A stretch of 64,000 bases of DNA from Oryzibacter oryziterrae (GCF_021864535.1 NZ_JAKJIC010000018.1:1-64000); one strand, 5' to 3'. Positions 37,455 through 45,403 are shown, counted from the first letter of the stretch. The notes: generated by a model not told the origin, from the sequence alone. Made by a program: numbers and translations.

Positions 37455-37697
37455 TCAGAACGGGTTCATCTGAGATAGCGGATTGCTCTCGTTGTCGAGC
37501 TGCATTCGCCGGTTCCGTTCGGCAAGCTGCATGGCCGCCTCATCGTCCGCGCGCCGCTTGGCCTCCATGAACCTTTCAAAATCATCGGCCAGTGTGCCAA
37601 ACGGAACCCGAACGTGCGTCACAGGAAGCCCCGTGACCTTGTCGAAGATCATCAGCGTCCCGTTTGGCCCGTTGTCGAAGAACACGCCGCCCGGCAC
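37455..37697 (-). CDS. Hypothetical phage-like protein
   Basis: This is an 80-residue ORF that I cannot assign to a family. The N-terminal half is beta-rich (VPGGVFFDNGPNGTLMIFD) and the C-terminal half is a charged helix (FMEAKRRADDEAAMQLAERN). The only available start is a GTG at 37697, just after an in-frame TAG nine codons upstream. The reading frame continues protein-like through that TAG (VLLWATE, stop, YQTAHADK), so the gene may be the surviving 3' part of a longer one. It sits among other phage remnants. Confidence 0.45.
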   Translation of the reverse strand: MPGGVFFDNGPNGTLMIFDKVTGLPVTHVRVPFGTLADDFERFMEAKRRADDEAAMQLAERNRRMQLDNESNPLSQMNPF

Positions 37698-38006
37698 CTT
37701 GTCCGCGTGGGCGGTCTGGTACTACTCGGTTGCCCACAGAAGGACAGCCTTTGCGGTTGTCCTCCTCGATAGCCACACGCATCGCTGCTATATTCTGGAG
37801 ACCGCAAATGACAGCTTCCGCTTCAATTCAAGCTCAGCCGCCGCCGCAGCAGCAGCGGCAGCACGAAAAGATTGCAGCACGAAAGCTGCCAAGATTCACT
37901 TATAAATCGGCACAAAGCTATTCAAACAAGCCGAACCTGCTCATAGTTTCATCACCGGAGACAATAAAGACTAGGAGGCTGCGACTCAGGCAAATCCGAA
38001 ATGAGG
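37698..38006. other. Non-coding stretch with CAG/CCG-rich run
   Basis: No gene is supported. Around 37833-37865 there is a low-complexity run of CCG and CAG triplets. The rest shows no promoter or terminator I can defend. Confidence 0.4.
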
Positions 38007-39986
38007 TCAGCCACAAGTCTCATTGTATGTTTGGCGGAGGCCAGAAGCGCCCCCCTCCACGGCATGGTAATTTTTCGGATACTTAGTTCTGAAGGGTGGA
38101 CAGCTGGCCTGTGCTTGCCATGTTGCATCCATTGCGTTTATGAATGCGGGTGCGTAAGCACAAAAGCGAGAAAAATAGCCAATGCTAACGGATGGCTTGA
38201 CGCTACTCATAAAATTGTCTTCCGCCGCTTGGTAGAAGGTATGCAGCTTGTCGGCACAAGATGCCGCGCTGGCAGAAGAGCCACCTGAGGCGGGAGGCAT
38301 GTCAGCAGGGCAGGAGCTTCTGACGATCTCTCTAACCTTTGTGATGTCACCCAATACGCTATTTACGCCCATTTCCCCGTTGACGTAGATCGGCGTGGAG
38401 AAGGCGTTGGGATCGTACGCTCCGTAGGTTTTTACCTCCTCGATCACATTCGCTATTTCCTTGATGAAACGGGTGGCATCGCCGTTGGACAAATAGCCCT
38501 TCACGTCAGGCTTCAGAATGATGTCTTCGTCGGCATTAGGGAGCGTGACATCCGAGACGCGAGTTCCGTGACCATCGAACTGATATCTCAATGCCTTGGG
38601 GCCAGCACAAGAGATCTTGAGATCGACACCGGGATTGATCCCGGACAAGGTCGCCAATTTGCCGTTCTTGCTGTCAGCGATCTGCCACCCGGCTGCGCTT
38701 GCATTTGAATTCGCGGGGGTATTCGAAGTGTCTGTCTTGGCGGGCGCGGGCGCTTCTGTGACGACAGGTTTCCCAGTGCATGCTCCAACGACGGATTTCA
38801 CAGCAGAGGCTGTCTTCATGTTGACCAGCTCGTGGCCGTCCACCTGAACTGCAAAGGATTCAGAACTCATCATTGATGAGGCAGCATCCCTCGTGAGCTT
38901 GAGCCAACAAGTAGGGCCACCTTCATCTGTTCCGCAGAATGTGGGCACTGAGAACGGGCTACCATCGACAATGGCCTCGGAACCGAGCCATTTGCCATCG
39001 TAATTGTGTGCGCCCATAAACATCACGGACAGGCCAACATTTCCTTCTGCTTCCTTGTCGCACTCGATTTTTACGAACTCGCCTACCCACCCGTCATTGT
39101 TAGTATGAGGGATGTTCAGAGAGGCGACATTTCCCTTTGTTATCCATTGAAGCTCTCCTTGAGTCATTGGGAGCGCTGCCACCGGAGCCTGAGGGGGGGG
39201 TGTTTCTGAGCCGCTTGAAGTCCGTGGGGTAGCTTCGCTGGTTTCTGAGGGCCCACTCTTGTGTACCAATTCAGAATAATTCAGGTCCATCAAGCTCTTG
39301 TCTTCTAGACTCGTAATATAGGAAGTTACGTTCTCCAGTGACCCCTTGTAATCATAGGTGCCAGAGTTTTTGAGATCGATCTTTGCCCTTGCTGATATTC
39401 TCAAAATCAGCGTATTCGAAACGGATTGTTCAACGAGTGTCCTGGCTTCTTTTTCTTCAACGGGGATGAACTCAGGAACCTCATTGTCACCCGGCCACCA
39501 ATAGATCTCACCATTGTTCCTTTCGAACATCGCGCCGCCACGGCCTTGTTCATTCGGATGCCAGCAACGATCATTTTTTGGAGTTTTGATGTTTGCAATG
39601 AGTTTGCGATTCTTGATCGGGTATTGATCCATGAGGGTGGGGAACCCATGTCGATCAAAATCATAACGACCCAAGTAAACCGTGTATTTGAGATTTGAAA
39701 TATACCCGCTCATGTCAGGCGACAGCTTATGAATTTGATCTGAGATCGCGAGTTCTGCATCCCGAAGCTCAAATTCATTCTTCGTCTCAAACTGAAGATT
39801 GCAATACACCATGCTTTGCAGATTGTTGCCTTCCTCTTTCACGATGTTCGGGTTCACCTGTTCCCACAGGGCCAGATAGGGCTTTATATCCGGAGATCCC
39901 GCCTGGATATCTACTGTTCCGCCCGCGAAGACAGACGTGGTTTGCACTGTAATTGCGGCTACAGCCAGAGAGAAGAGAAGGCGCAA
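38007..39986 (-). CDS. Secreted or periplasmic protein of unknown function (island cargo)
   Basis: This is a 659-residue protein that I do not recognise. It starts at a TTG with GAGG eight bases upstream, followed by a clean signal peptide (residues 1-21, MRLLFSLAVAAITV through VFAG). The mature protein has an N-terminal domain (about 22-235), a Ser/Pro/Thr-rich linker near 245-275, and a middle domain with paired Cys residues (about 280-410). A second low-complexity linker (APAPAKTDTSNTPANSNA) and a C-terminal domain with several Cys follow. Base composition is lower in GC than the chromosome. It is followed in gene order by no partner, but a lipoprotein gene lies directly upstream (55-bp gap), so the two are probably one exported system. 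DUF4852-like families are a possible match that I could not test. Confidence 0.7.
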   Translation of the reverse strand: MRLLFSLAVAAITVQTTSVFAGGTVDIQAGSPDIKPYLALWEQVNPNIVKEEGNNLQSMVYCNLQFETKNEFELRDAELAISDQIHKLSPDMSGYISNLKYTVYLGRYDFDRHGFPTLMDQYPIKNRKLIANIKTPKNDRCWHPNEQGRGGAMFERNNGEIYWWPGDNEVPEFIPVEEKEARTLVEQSVSNTLILRISARAKIDLKNSGTYDYKGSLENVTSYITSLEDKSLMDLNYSELVHKSGPSETSEATPRTSSGSETPPPQAPVAALPMTQGELQWITKGNVASLNIPHTNNDGWVGEFVKIECDKEAEGNVGLSVMFMGAHNYDGKWLGSEAIVDGSPFSVPTFCGTDEGGPTCWLKLTRDAASSMMSSESFAVQVDGHELVNMKTASAVKSVVGACTGKPVVTEAPAPAKTDTSNTPANSNASAAGWQIADSKNGKLATLSGINPGVDLKISCAGPKALRYQFDGHGTRVSDVTLPNADEDIILKPDVKGYLSNGDATRFIKEIANVIEEVKTYGAYDPNAFSTPIYVNGEMGVNSVLGDITKVREIVRSSCPADMPPASGGSSASAASCADKLHTFYQAAEDNFMSSVKPSVSIGYFSRFCAYAPAFINAMDATWQAQASCPPFRTKYPKNYHAVEGGASGLRQTYNETCG

Positions 39987-40041
39987 TTTTGGATCCTCAG
40001 ATTTTTAGGTTCGCTGACTTTTAGGGGAGGCAATCGCCCCC

Positions 40042-40578
40042 TTATTTTTTTGAGCAACTGATCGCGACAGCCATCATCCCTTTAGAGTGGCTTGAAAGGA
40101 AAGCTGTAATGTCAGCTGGATCACCAGATAGTGACACGAGGCCGTTTTGGAGTAGATGCGGGGAAACATGATTCTTGCTCGCCAGTGCGTCAATCTGCGG
40201 GCCAAATGACATCGTGTTGGCAATAAGAATGCTGATTCCAGAATCCTCTACCTCCAAGAATTCGATATTGATTTTTCCATTCTGCGTACTTTGCATCAGG
40301 AATAAACTATTTCCGAGATCGGAGAGCATAATTTCGACTCCATCCCCGCCGTCATAGCTATAGCTAGGCCATAGAAACCCGGATTTCTTTTCTACAATTG
40401 ACGCATTTGCCTTCTGACCTGTTATTTGGTTTGCGCAGAAATAATCTCCTGCCACGGGAGCGTAATCTCCACTTGTTATAATCGGTGTATCGACTTGATA
40501 ACAGCCGCCAAGGCTAACGGCAGTTGCAACCGCGATCGAGGCCAATCGAAACGCAGGAAATTGTGTGAACATGCTCAT
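40042..40578 (-). CDS. Putative lipoprotein of unknown function (island cargo)
   Basis: This is a 178-residue protein with a lipoprotein signal peptide: hydrophobic residues 10-22 and lipobox SLGGC, with Cys26 as the expected lipidation site. The mature part has two further Cys residues (DYFCANQ and AISCSKK at the C-terminus), which could form a disulfide. It matches no family I know. It precedes the 659-residue exported protein by 55 bases in the same orientation and shares its low GC content, suggesting one operon. Envelope-located cargo on a prophage-like island is often linked to superinfection exclusion or host-surface change, but there is no direct evidence here. Confidence 0.68.
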   Translation of the reverse strand: MSMFTQFPAFRLASIAVATAVSLGGCYQVDTPIITSGDYAPVAGDYFCANQITGQKANASIVEKKSGFLWPSYSYDGGDGVEIMLSDLGNSLFLMQSTQNGKINIEFLEVEDSGISILIANTMSFGPQIDALASKNHVSPHLLQNGLVSLSGDPADITAFLSSHSKGMMAVAISCSKK

Positions 40579-40961
40579 GTGCTGGGTTCTCTCTGCGCGA
40601 GCCTCAACCAGAGGCTATCAAGCAGCGCAACGTTCGACAAAATGTAACGCAACCAATGTCGAAGGACGCGCAACTCGAACTTTCCTAAAATGCTGGCTGA
40701 ATCAATAGCGCAATCCCTGATTACATACCAAGTACGTCCTTGTGCGTAGTGACCGGGCAACTACAAAAGCCGAATGCAAGAAAACACACCGCCGAATCAT
40801 CTCGCTTTACCTACCGTTCAGCGCGGCGGGAGGAGCCGTGCTCTTCCACCCGCTCAGCAAGCTCTACGAGCGTACCAGCATCATCACCACCATTCCCTCG
40901 ATCCGCCCAAGCCCGCGTGCCAGTTCGACAAGCGCGCCCGAGCGGGTCGGGGTGTCGTTCA
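40579..40961. other. Intergenic within island
   Basis: About 380 bases are without a supported gene. The AT-rich part at 40620-40780 probably contains the promoter of the lipoprotein/exported-protein operon. Confidence 0.4.
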
Positions 40962-41303
40962 TTATTCTGCTTTCTTGATGAGAGGCCCATCCGCACGCTT
41001 CGGCAGCGTCGAAGTGATGAGCCAGTTTGTTGCGTTGAGAATGCCAATCGTTCGAGCGAACGGGATGAAGTCCCGCGCCATGCTCGCATCCTTTTGGTCG
41101 AAATTCTGGTCAGAGCGCAGGGCCGATGCCCCGATGTTGGTCAACAGGTTTCCGATGTCACCCAGCGTCTTGATGACCGGGACGCTGGAACCGAGGCTGG
41201 ACCCAAGCCCGGAGTTGCGCGTCGTAGAGAACAGCCGGTGGTCCTCCCCCGATACCATGCTGTCATAGCCTGAGATGTAGTACCCCTCTCCAAAATTGGA
41301 TGA
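40962..41303 (-). pseudogene. C-terminal fragment of a phage virion protein
   Basis: About 113 residues are read on the minus strand, beginning NFGEGYYISGYDSMVSGED and ending TLPKRADGPLIKKAE. They look like the tail of a podophage internal virion (core) protein: a long low-Cys helical region, then FIPFARTIGILNATNWLI near the end. The frame upstream of 41303 no longer codes this protein. It is occupied, in a different frame, by the N-terminus of an rha gene. The fragment therefore has no start and is a deletion remnant. Family assignment is by pattern only. Confidence 0.55.
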
Positions 41304-41457
41304 GGCGGTAGCAGCTTTTCTCGCGTCCGTAGGCGTCGGAATAGATGGCCCCAAACTTGGGGGCGTCTTCTCCAATCTCATCCAGCATGGTGCGGATGTC
41401 GCGCGTCACATGGCCGAGCAGCTTCCCCGTCAGCTCGGCAATCTCCAGGCTGGACAT
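41302..41457 (-). pseudogene. Truncated Rha-family phage regulator (N-terminal fragment)
   Basis: MSSLEIAELTGKLLGHVTRD and the following residues up to REKSCYRL match the N-terminal half of the Rha (pRha) phage regulatory family. They are close to the copy at 46253-46747 (MSSLEIAELTGKRHDNVMRD). After about 52 residues the similarity stops abruptly, exactly where the virion-protein fragment begins in another frame, and a stop follows at 41263. It is a fusion scar from a deletion. Confidence 0.65.
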
Positions 41458-41504
41458 GGGTGAGACCAGCCTGTTGCGCTGTTGCGTGCATAAAGGAGGA
41501 GACC

Positions 41505-41567
41505 ATGCAACAACGTGCTGCTGTATGCCTCCGGACTGAAGTCCTCCGGCTGTCAGGACTGGCTTAA
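41505..41567 (+). CDS. Possible 20-residue small ORF with strong ribosome-binding site
   Basis: ATG at 41505 is preceded by AAAGGAGGAG at five bases, the strongest Shine-Dalgarno match in the island. The frame encodes 20 residues (MQQRAAVCLRTEVLRLSGLA) and a TAA. It could be a leader peptide, a small regulatory protein or the trace of a lost gene start. Nothing else supports it. Confidence 0.3.
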   Translation: MQQRAAVCLRTEVLRLSGLA

Positions 41568-41715
41568 GGTCAGGCTTTGGGCCGGGTGTTAGGATTGGCG
41601 TTTGGACTGGCCAAGGGCTTTGCGGTATTGAAACAGATGAGGGGGTGGATGGATGCGAGAATTATCCCGCACCCGATCCCGTTCCATGAGACCAATCTCC
41701 ATTGAAGAGCTTGGC

Positions 41716-42696
41716 TTAGATCGCCCCCACCATGGTCTTGGTCTCCGACAAGCACCCATCCCATTCGGCTTTGGTGATCTTCCCTTCGCCAATCGCAGCG
41801 CTCTTCCTGCGGCTCACAGTCGATCTGTCTACCTTGAGGGCCTTCGCCAAAGCTGCGTCAGAGGTGTAGTGACCGGACTTGACCATGCTTAGGAGTTGGT
41901 CTGTCTGGTCATTGCTTCCCCCTGATGTGGTCCAATGGCCATCGTCGAGCTTGGCTGTGAACCGTCTGACATCGTCGCCCCTGCGGGAGCGAACCTTCTC
42001 AAAGACCACGTCGAATGCTGCCCCTCCTTCCTCCGACAGCCCCTGTGGTCTGGTCAGATGGACGACGATGTTGAGTGGAACCGTCATCTTCGAAGTCCCC
42101 CGATATCCGCCCTTCTTGTTGGCGTGGTGGATGAGGATCGAAGTCCGCCCTTCGGCTTTCAGTGCGACCAGAAGGGATAGGACGGGGTCGAACGAAGACG
42201 CTGCATTCTCGTCCCCGATGGTCGCAAGCGTCGAGAGATTGTCGAAGAATATGAGGTCTGCGTCATGCTCTTCAGCGAGGTCAAGGACGGTCGCCCGCCC
42301 CTCTGTGCTGGCTATGTCAATGAAGTCGCCCCCTTCCTGCCCAAGGCGGGCAGCGATCTTCAGATTGGCCATAGCCGCTTCCTTGTCGATCCCGTCTATC
42401 GTCGGCATGAGGACGCGCACCCGTTCACTCAGATCGATGAGGTCCATCTCCCCGTCAATGATCAGTACGCGCCGGGGTCTAGGCGCCGCCCAACGCCCGA
42501 ACAACGAACCTCCTCCAGCCACGGCAAGCGCCATGGCCAGAGCAAGCATTGATTTTCCGAGACCAGCTTCAGCGTAGATCATGCCGGTCTGTCGATCAGC
42601 CAACCAAGAGCCAAGCATGGGTTCACGCTCCGGAATATCCAGGTGAAGGAGGTCAGCCGCAGAAAGCACGCGTATCATCTGCGCACTTTCTGACAT
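41716..42696 (-). CDS. RepA-like AAA ATPase / replicative helicase domain protein
   Basis: This is a 326-residue protein with a RecA-like ATPase core (AAA_25/RepA helicase type). Walker A is AEAGLGKSMLALAMALA near residue 43 and Walker B is LIFFDNLSTLAT near residue 150; ILIHHANKKGGYRGTS follows. A C-terminal helix-turn-helix (DAALAKALKVDRSTVSRR) could bind DNA. Such proteins act as hexameric helicases or primase-helicases in plasmids and phages. The ATG at 42696 overlaps the stop of the RNase HI gene by one base (TGATG), so both are made together as a replication module. The gene is intact. Confidence 0.82.
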   Translation of the reverse strand: MSESAQMIRVLSAADLLHLDIPEREPMLGSWLADRQTGMIYAEAGLGKSMLALAMALAVAGGGSLFGRWAAPRPRRVLIIDGEMDLIDLSERVRVLMPTIDGIDKEAAMANLKIAARLGQEGGDFIDIASTEGRATVLDLAEEHDADLIFFDNLSTLATIGDENAASSFDPVLSLLVALKAEGRTSILIHHANKKGGYRGTSKMTVPLNIVVHLTRPQGLSEEGGAAFDVVFEKVRSRRGDDVRRFTAKLDDGHWTTSGGSNDQTDQLLSMVKSGHYTSDAALAKALKVDRSTVSRRKSAAIGEGKITKAEWDGCLSETKTMVGAI

Positions 42697-43214
42697 CACG
42701 CAGCCCTCGCAATCGGCAAGGTCGCTGCGTTGGCCAACTGATCGGCCCGATCGTTCCACTTGTTGCCAGAATGTCCATAGACATGACGCCAACCCAGCTT
42801 CGGGAAGCGCGCCGCGACATCTATGAGCTGGTCCCAAAGTTCCCGGTTCTTCACCGGCTTGCCGTTGGCTCCACGCCAGCCGTTGACCTTCCACCTGGGA
42901 AGCCACTTGGTGAAGCCGTTGACGACATACTGGCTATCCGAGACGATGACCACGGACAGGTCCGTCCGGTTCAAGGCGTCGAGCGCTTCAAGTGCCCGGA
43001 TGGCCGCCGTTAACTCGGCAATGTTGTTGGTCGCAATGCCGAGATGATCGGACCAATGGCCGACTTCCACGCCTTCATGGACGACCACAAAGCCGGAACC
43101 GGCAGGGCCTGGGTTAGACGGTTCGGCAGCGCCGTCCGTGTAGATTTCGACCGAAGCCCCGTTGGCCATGGTCTTGATGAAGTCGGCAGTTTCGAGGAAT
43201 GCAGAGAGAGACAT
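42696..43214 (-). CDS. rnhA: Ribonuclease HI, island copy
   Basis: This is a 172-residue RNase HI that should cut RNA in RNA-DNA hybrids. The four acidic active-site positions are visible: Asp in IYTDGAAEPSNPGP, Glu in NNIAELTAAIRAL, Asp in VSDSQYVVNGF and Asp in NDRADQLAN. The basic handle region WKVNGWRGANGKPVKNRELW is also present. A 15-residue N-terminal extension precedes MANGASVEIYTDG, so a second start at 43169 is possible. It is coupled to the RepA-like ATPase, suggesting primer removal during replication of the element. As a mobile copy it is probably additional to a chromosomal one. Confidence 0.9.
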   Translation of the reverse strand: MSLSAFLETADFIKTMANGASVEIYTDGAAEPSNPGPAGSGFVVVHEGVEVGHWSDHLGIATNNIAELTAAIRALEALDALNRTDLSVVIVSDSQYVVNGFTKWLPRWKVNGWRGANGKPVKNRELWDQLIDVAARFPKLGWRHVYGHSGNKWNDRADQLANAATLPIARAA

Positions 43215-43425
43215 TGTGCTGGTCTTTCATATGGTTGGGAGTTGGGTCGAGGATGCTCGCCACGCTTCGTCACGCGGGCGTATGGCGCATCTCGGGGATG
43301 GTGCTGACCATTCCAGCCAACCAAGCTCAGGGCCGCCCATAGCCTTCCTAGCGAACAGCAGAACGCACACGCGCCGACGCACCCAAGACCGGACCAGCAC
43401 GAGGCGGCCTTGAGTGTGTCAACGC

Positions 43426-43593
43426 ATGGCGTTGAGTGTTGCGATGGAAGGAATGGACGCCCTGAACAAGGCGGATGAGAAGGTCGGCACCATGCCGAAG
43501 AGGCGGAAGGCTGCTAGACGAGAGCAGCGGCTAAATTCGAATGAGACCTATGATGTGTCGCAATTGTTAGAACCTATGATATGTCGCAAATAA
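43426..43593 (+). CDS. Doubtful 55-residue ORF carrying a direct repeat
   Basis: ATG-started frame encoding a basic peptide (MPKRRKAARREQRLN in the middle). No ribosome-binding site is seen. Its 3' end contains two near-identical 18-bp direct repeats (ACCTATGATGTGTCGCAA at 43546 and ACCTATGATATGTCGCAA at 43572). The region could be a cis-acting site rather than a gene. Confidence 0.2.
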   Translation: MALSVAMEGMDALNKADEKVGTMPKRRKAARREQRLNSNETYDVSQLLEPMICRK

Positions 43594-43689
43594 TGCTTTG
43601 TTTCTAAAGGATAATCAGAGAATTGCGGCAGCACCCTACGCAGGTAGTCATCTCGCACACTCAATCTCAGGTGATAAAAATGCTGCCCG

Positions 43690-43875
43690 TCAACACCTCG
43701 TACGCCTGTTCCTGTGCTCAGGCGATTGGGTGAACCAGGTGTCTTGCTTTTGGCTTTCCAGGCGCCGCAGCCGGTCGCGTTTGTTAATCAGGTGGCCGTC
43801 ATTGAGGCTCATATGAACGATGACGTACGGAAGCGCCAAGAGAAGCAGGGCGCCGATGGCTATGAGCGTGTCCAT
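43690..43875 (-). CDS. Small single-helix membrane protein
   Basis: A 61-residue ORF directly follows the resolvase (two-base gap). It has one strong transmembrane helix at residues about 3-24 (LIAIGALLLLALPYVIVHM) and a basic cytoplasmic tail (NKRDRLRRLESQK). I cannot assign a family. Tight linkage to the resolvase suggests co-transcription. Confidence 0.45.
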   Translation of the reverse strand: MDTLIAIGALLLLALPYVIVHMSLNDGHLINKRDRLRRLESQKQDTWFTQSPEHRNRRTRC

Positions 43876-43877
43876 GG

Positions 43878-44438
43878 TCAACCACCCGCGCCTTCTGTCA
43901 CCACCTTTTGAACCGCCGATTTGCTGAACCCGACCGCTTCGGCGATCTTGCGCACGCTCTCACCGGACGCACTCCGGCGCAAGATTTCTGCCTTGGTCTC
44001 GCCGGTCAGCTTGGCGGGTCGTCCACCTGACCGACCTTCGGCTTTCGCTTTGGCGATGCCTTCAAGCTGGCGTTCCTTGCGTAGGGCAGTCTCGAACTCT
44101 GCGATGCTGGCGAGGATGCCGAACACGAGCTTCCCTGTCCTGGTCGTTGTGTCCAGCGAGGGATCATCCAGAACGCGGAAGCCAACGTTCTTTCCGTCGA
44201 GCGTTTCGACTATCTGATGGAGGTGCGCCGCCGAGCGGGCCAGACGGTCCAGCTTGGTGACCAGCAGCACGTCGCCTTCTCGAACGAACCGAAGGCACTC
44301 CTCCAGGGCCGCCCGCTCGCGATCAAGGCCCGACTGCTTTTCGCTGAATATCTTCTCGGCTCCTGCCGCTGCCAGCCTATCGAGCTGGGCGGCATGGTCC
44401 TGCCCTATGGAACTGACGCGGGCGTATCCAACAATCAT
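43878..44438 (-). CDS. Serine recombinase (resolvase/invertase family)
   Basis: This is a 186-residue small serine recombinase. The catalytic domain (residues 1-135) begins MIVGYARVSSIGQD, with the nucleophilic Ser in the ARVSS motif, and contains VTKLDRLARS (the Arg-rich active-site helix). A C-terminal helix-turn-helix binds DNA (VRKIAEAVGFSKSAVQKVV). It is close in layout to the Tn3/plasmid resolvases, which cut at a res site next to their gene. A cluster of GGACA half-sites lies immediately upstream (44467-44537). It may resolve multimers of the island or be a relic of an inserted transposon. Confidence 0.9.
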   Translation of the reverse strand: MIVGYARVSSIGQDHAAQLDRLAAAGAEKIFSEKQSGLDRERAALEECLRFVREGDVLLVTKLDRLARSAAHLHQIVETLDGKNVGFRVLDDPSLDTTTRTGKLVFGILASIAEFETALRKERQLEGIAKAKAEGRSGGRPAKLTGETKAEILRRSASGESVRKIAEAVGFSKSAVQKVVTEGAGG

Positions 44439-44466
44439 TCCTGTCCCCTATCCTCTAAAGGAAGAA

Positions 44467-44537
44467 TGGACACATAGTTAGTGGACGCTAATTGGACAGT
44501 CAAGCGATATGTGTCCACTATGTGTACTTTGTGGACA
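44467..44537. promoter_or_regulatory. Putative res site of the resolvase
   Basis: Five copies of the half-site GGACA/GGACG or its complement lie in 71 bases, starting 29 bases upstream of the resolvase gene. One pair is a perfect inverted repeat, TGTCCAC (44512-44518) and GTGGACA (44531-44537), spanning 26 bases. That is the size of a resolvase subsite. The remaining half-sites are at 44468, 44483 and 44494. Confidence 0.55.
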
Positions 44538-44565
44538 AGCACGCTCGATCGGCAGCCAGCGCGGC

Positions 44566-44876
44566 AAGTCGTTGAGACCTAGGTGAGTGGGTAACCGACC
44601 GCGTGCGTGGAATAGAAGTGTTGAACCTCAGCTTTGACCGGCGTGCCGATGACCGGCTTGTGTAAGCGGGACACACTCGACGTGCCACAGGAGTGGCGGA
44701 ACGCGTCAAGTCGTTGAGACCTAAGAGGGTGGGTAAAGAATCGATCGCGCGCGGTGCGCGGTTGGGTTCAGCCTTGGACCAGCTTGCCACGGATCGGCCT
44801 GTCCGATCGTGACACGTTCGATGTGTCGCAAGATGGCCGGTTCGCGCCAAATCGTTGACACCTAGGTGAGTGGGTA
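44566..44876 (+). repeat. Tandem about 140-bp repeats ending in a 27-29-bp conserved core
   Basis: A core of the form TCGTTGAGACCTAGGTGAGT followed by GGGTAA occurs at 44566-44594, 44708-44736 and 44849-44876. A degenerate copy (CCTAGGATGGCGGGTAAATAA-like) is at 45064-45084. The sequence between the cores is also related, giving two full units (44595-44736 and 44737-44876) and one partial unit to the left, next to the resolvase's res-like site. No open reading frame runs through them. The function is unknown. Confidence 0.7.
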
Positions 44877-45110
44877 AATAACCGCCAAGCGGTTCTGCAC
44901 GCCCAATCTCAGCCGCGATACGCCCATACCAGAGGGCGAACGATCGGCCCGCCCTGCGCACGCCCATAGGCTCGCGACCGGGTGCACGGGGGGAAAGGCG
45001 CGCGGCTCATCCATCATGCCCCCTCGAAAATATGCGACCCATTTTTAGCCGCCGGTCAAATGTCCTAGGATGGCGGGTAAATAATCACCCGGCTTTCTGC
45101 GGATGCATCC

Positions 45111-45186
45111 ATTGCCCTCAATTTTGAGGGAATTGAGATTACCGCCGAAGTCGGCTTCGGCATCCCCTACGATCGCGCTTTCGCCA
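45111..45186 (+). pseudogene. Short rha fragment
   Basis: The frame IALNFEGIEITAEVGFGIPY, then DRAFAM, is a degraded copy of IAPNFRAIELPVKVGFGIRR, then DRAFEM, in the rha gene that starts at 45400. The DNA is also visibly alike over about 75 bases. It lacks both ends of the gene. Confidence 0.65.
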
Positions 45187-45220
45187 TGGCCACGTCGTGC
45201 TGGACACGCTGGATATCTGA

Positions 45221-45403
45221 CTGAGCAAATTTGCTCAGACGGTCGAACGCACCAATCCGAGCGGGCGCCGGCCCCACATCGACGCCCTGGCCGCCGAGGC
45301 CGCCCACGAAGTGATCTCCCGTTATCAGGCCGAGATCATGCGCGATTTCGCCGCCAACGCTCTGATCGTCAACTTCAACAACAAAGAGGTCTACCGCAAA
45401 TGA
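45221..45403 (+). pseudogene. Phage-like ORF remnant upstream of rha
   Basis: A 60-codon open stretch ends with a TGA overlapping the rha start (AAATGA). The product (SGRRPHIDALAAEAAHEVIS, ending FNNKEVYRK) looks like a genuine protein end, but there is no ATG or ribosome-binding site at its start. It is probably the 3' end of a lost gene that was once translationally coupled to rha. Confidence 0.4.

Noticed and set aside
40740-41273. Plus-strand frame of 177 codons over the virion-protein fragment
   Set aside because: Low-quality Arg/Ser-rich product opposite a more protein-like minus-strand frame.
44566-44876. Repeat cores as T7-type phage RNA polymerase promoters
   Set aside because: No phage RNA polymerase gene is in the island and the cores do not match the known T7-class promoter pattern, so this remains speculation.
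44566-45084. Repeats considered as a CRISPR array
   Set aside because: The cores are about 140 bp apart, the intervening sequence is itself repeated rather than unique, and no cas genes are present.
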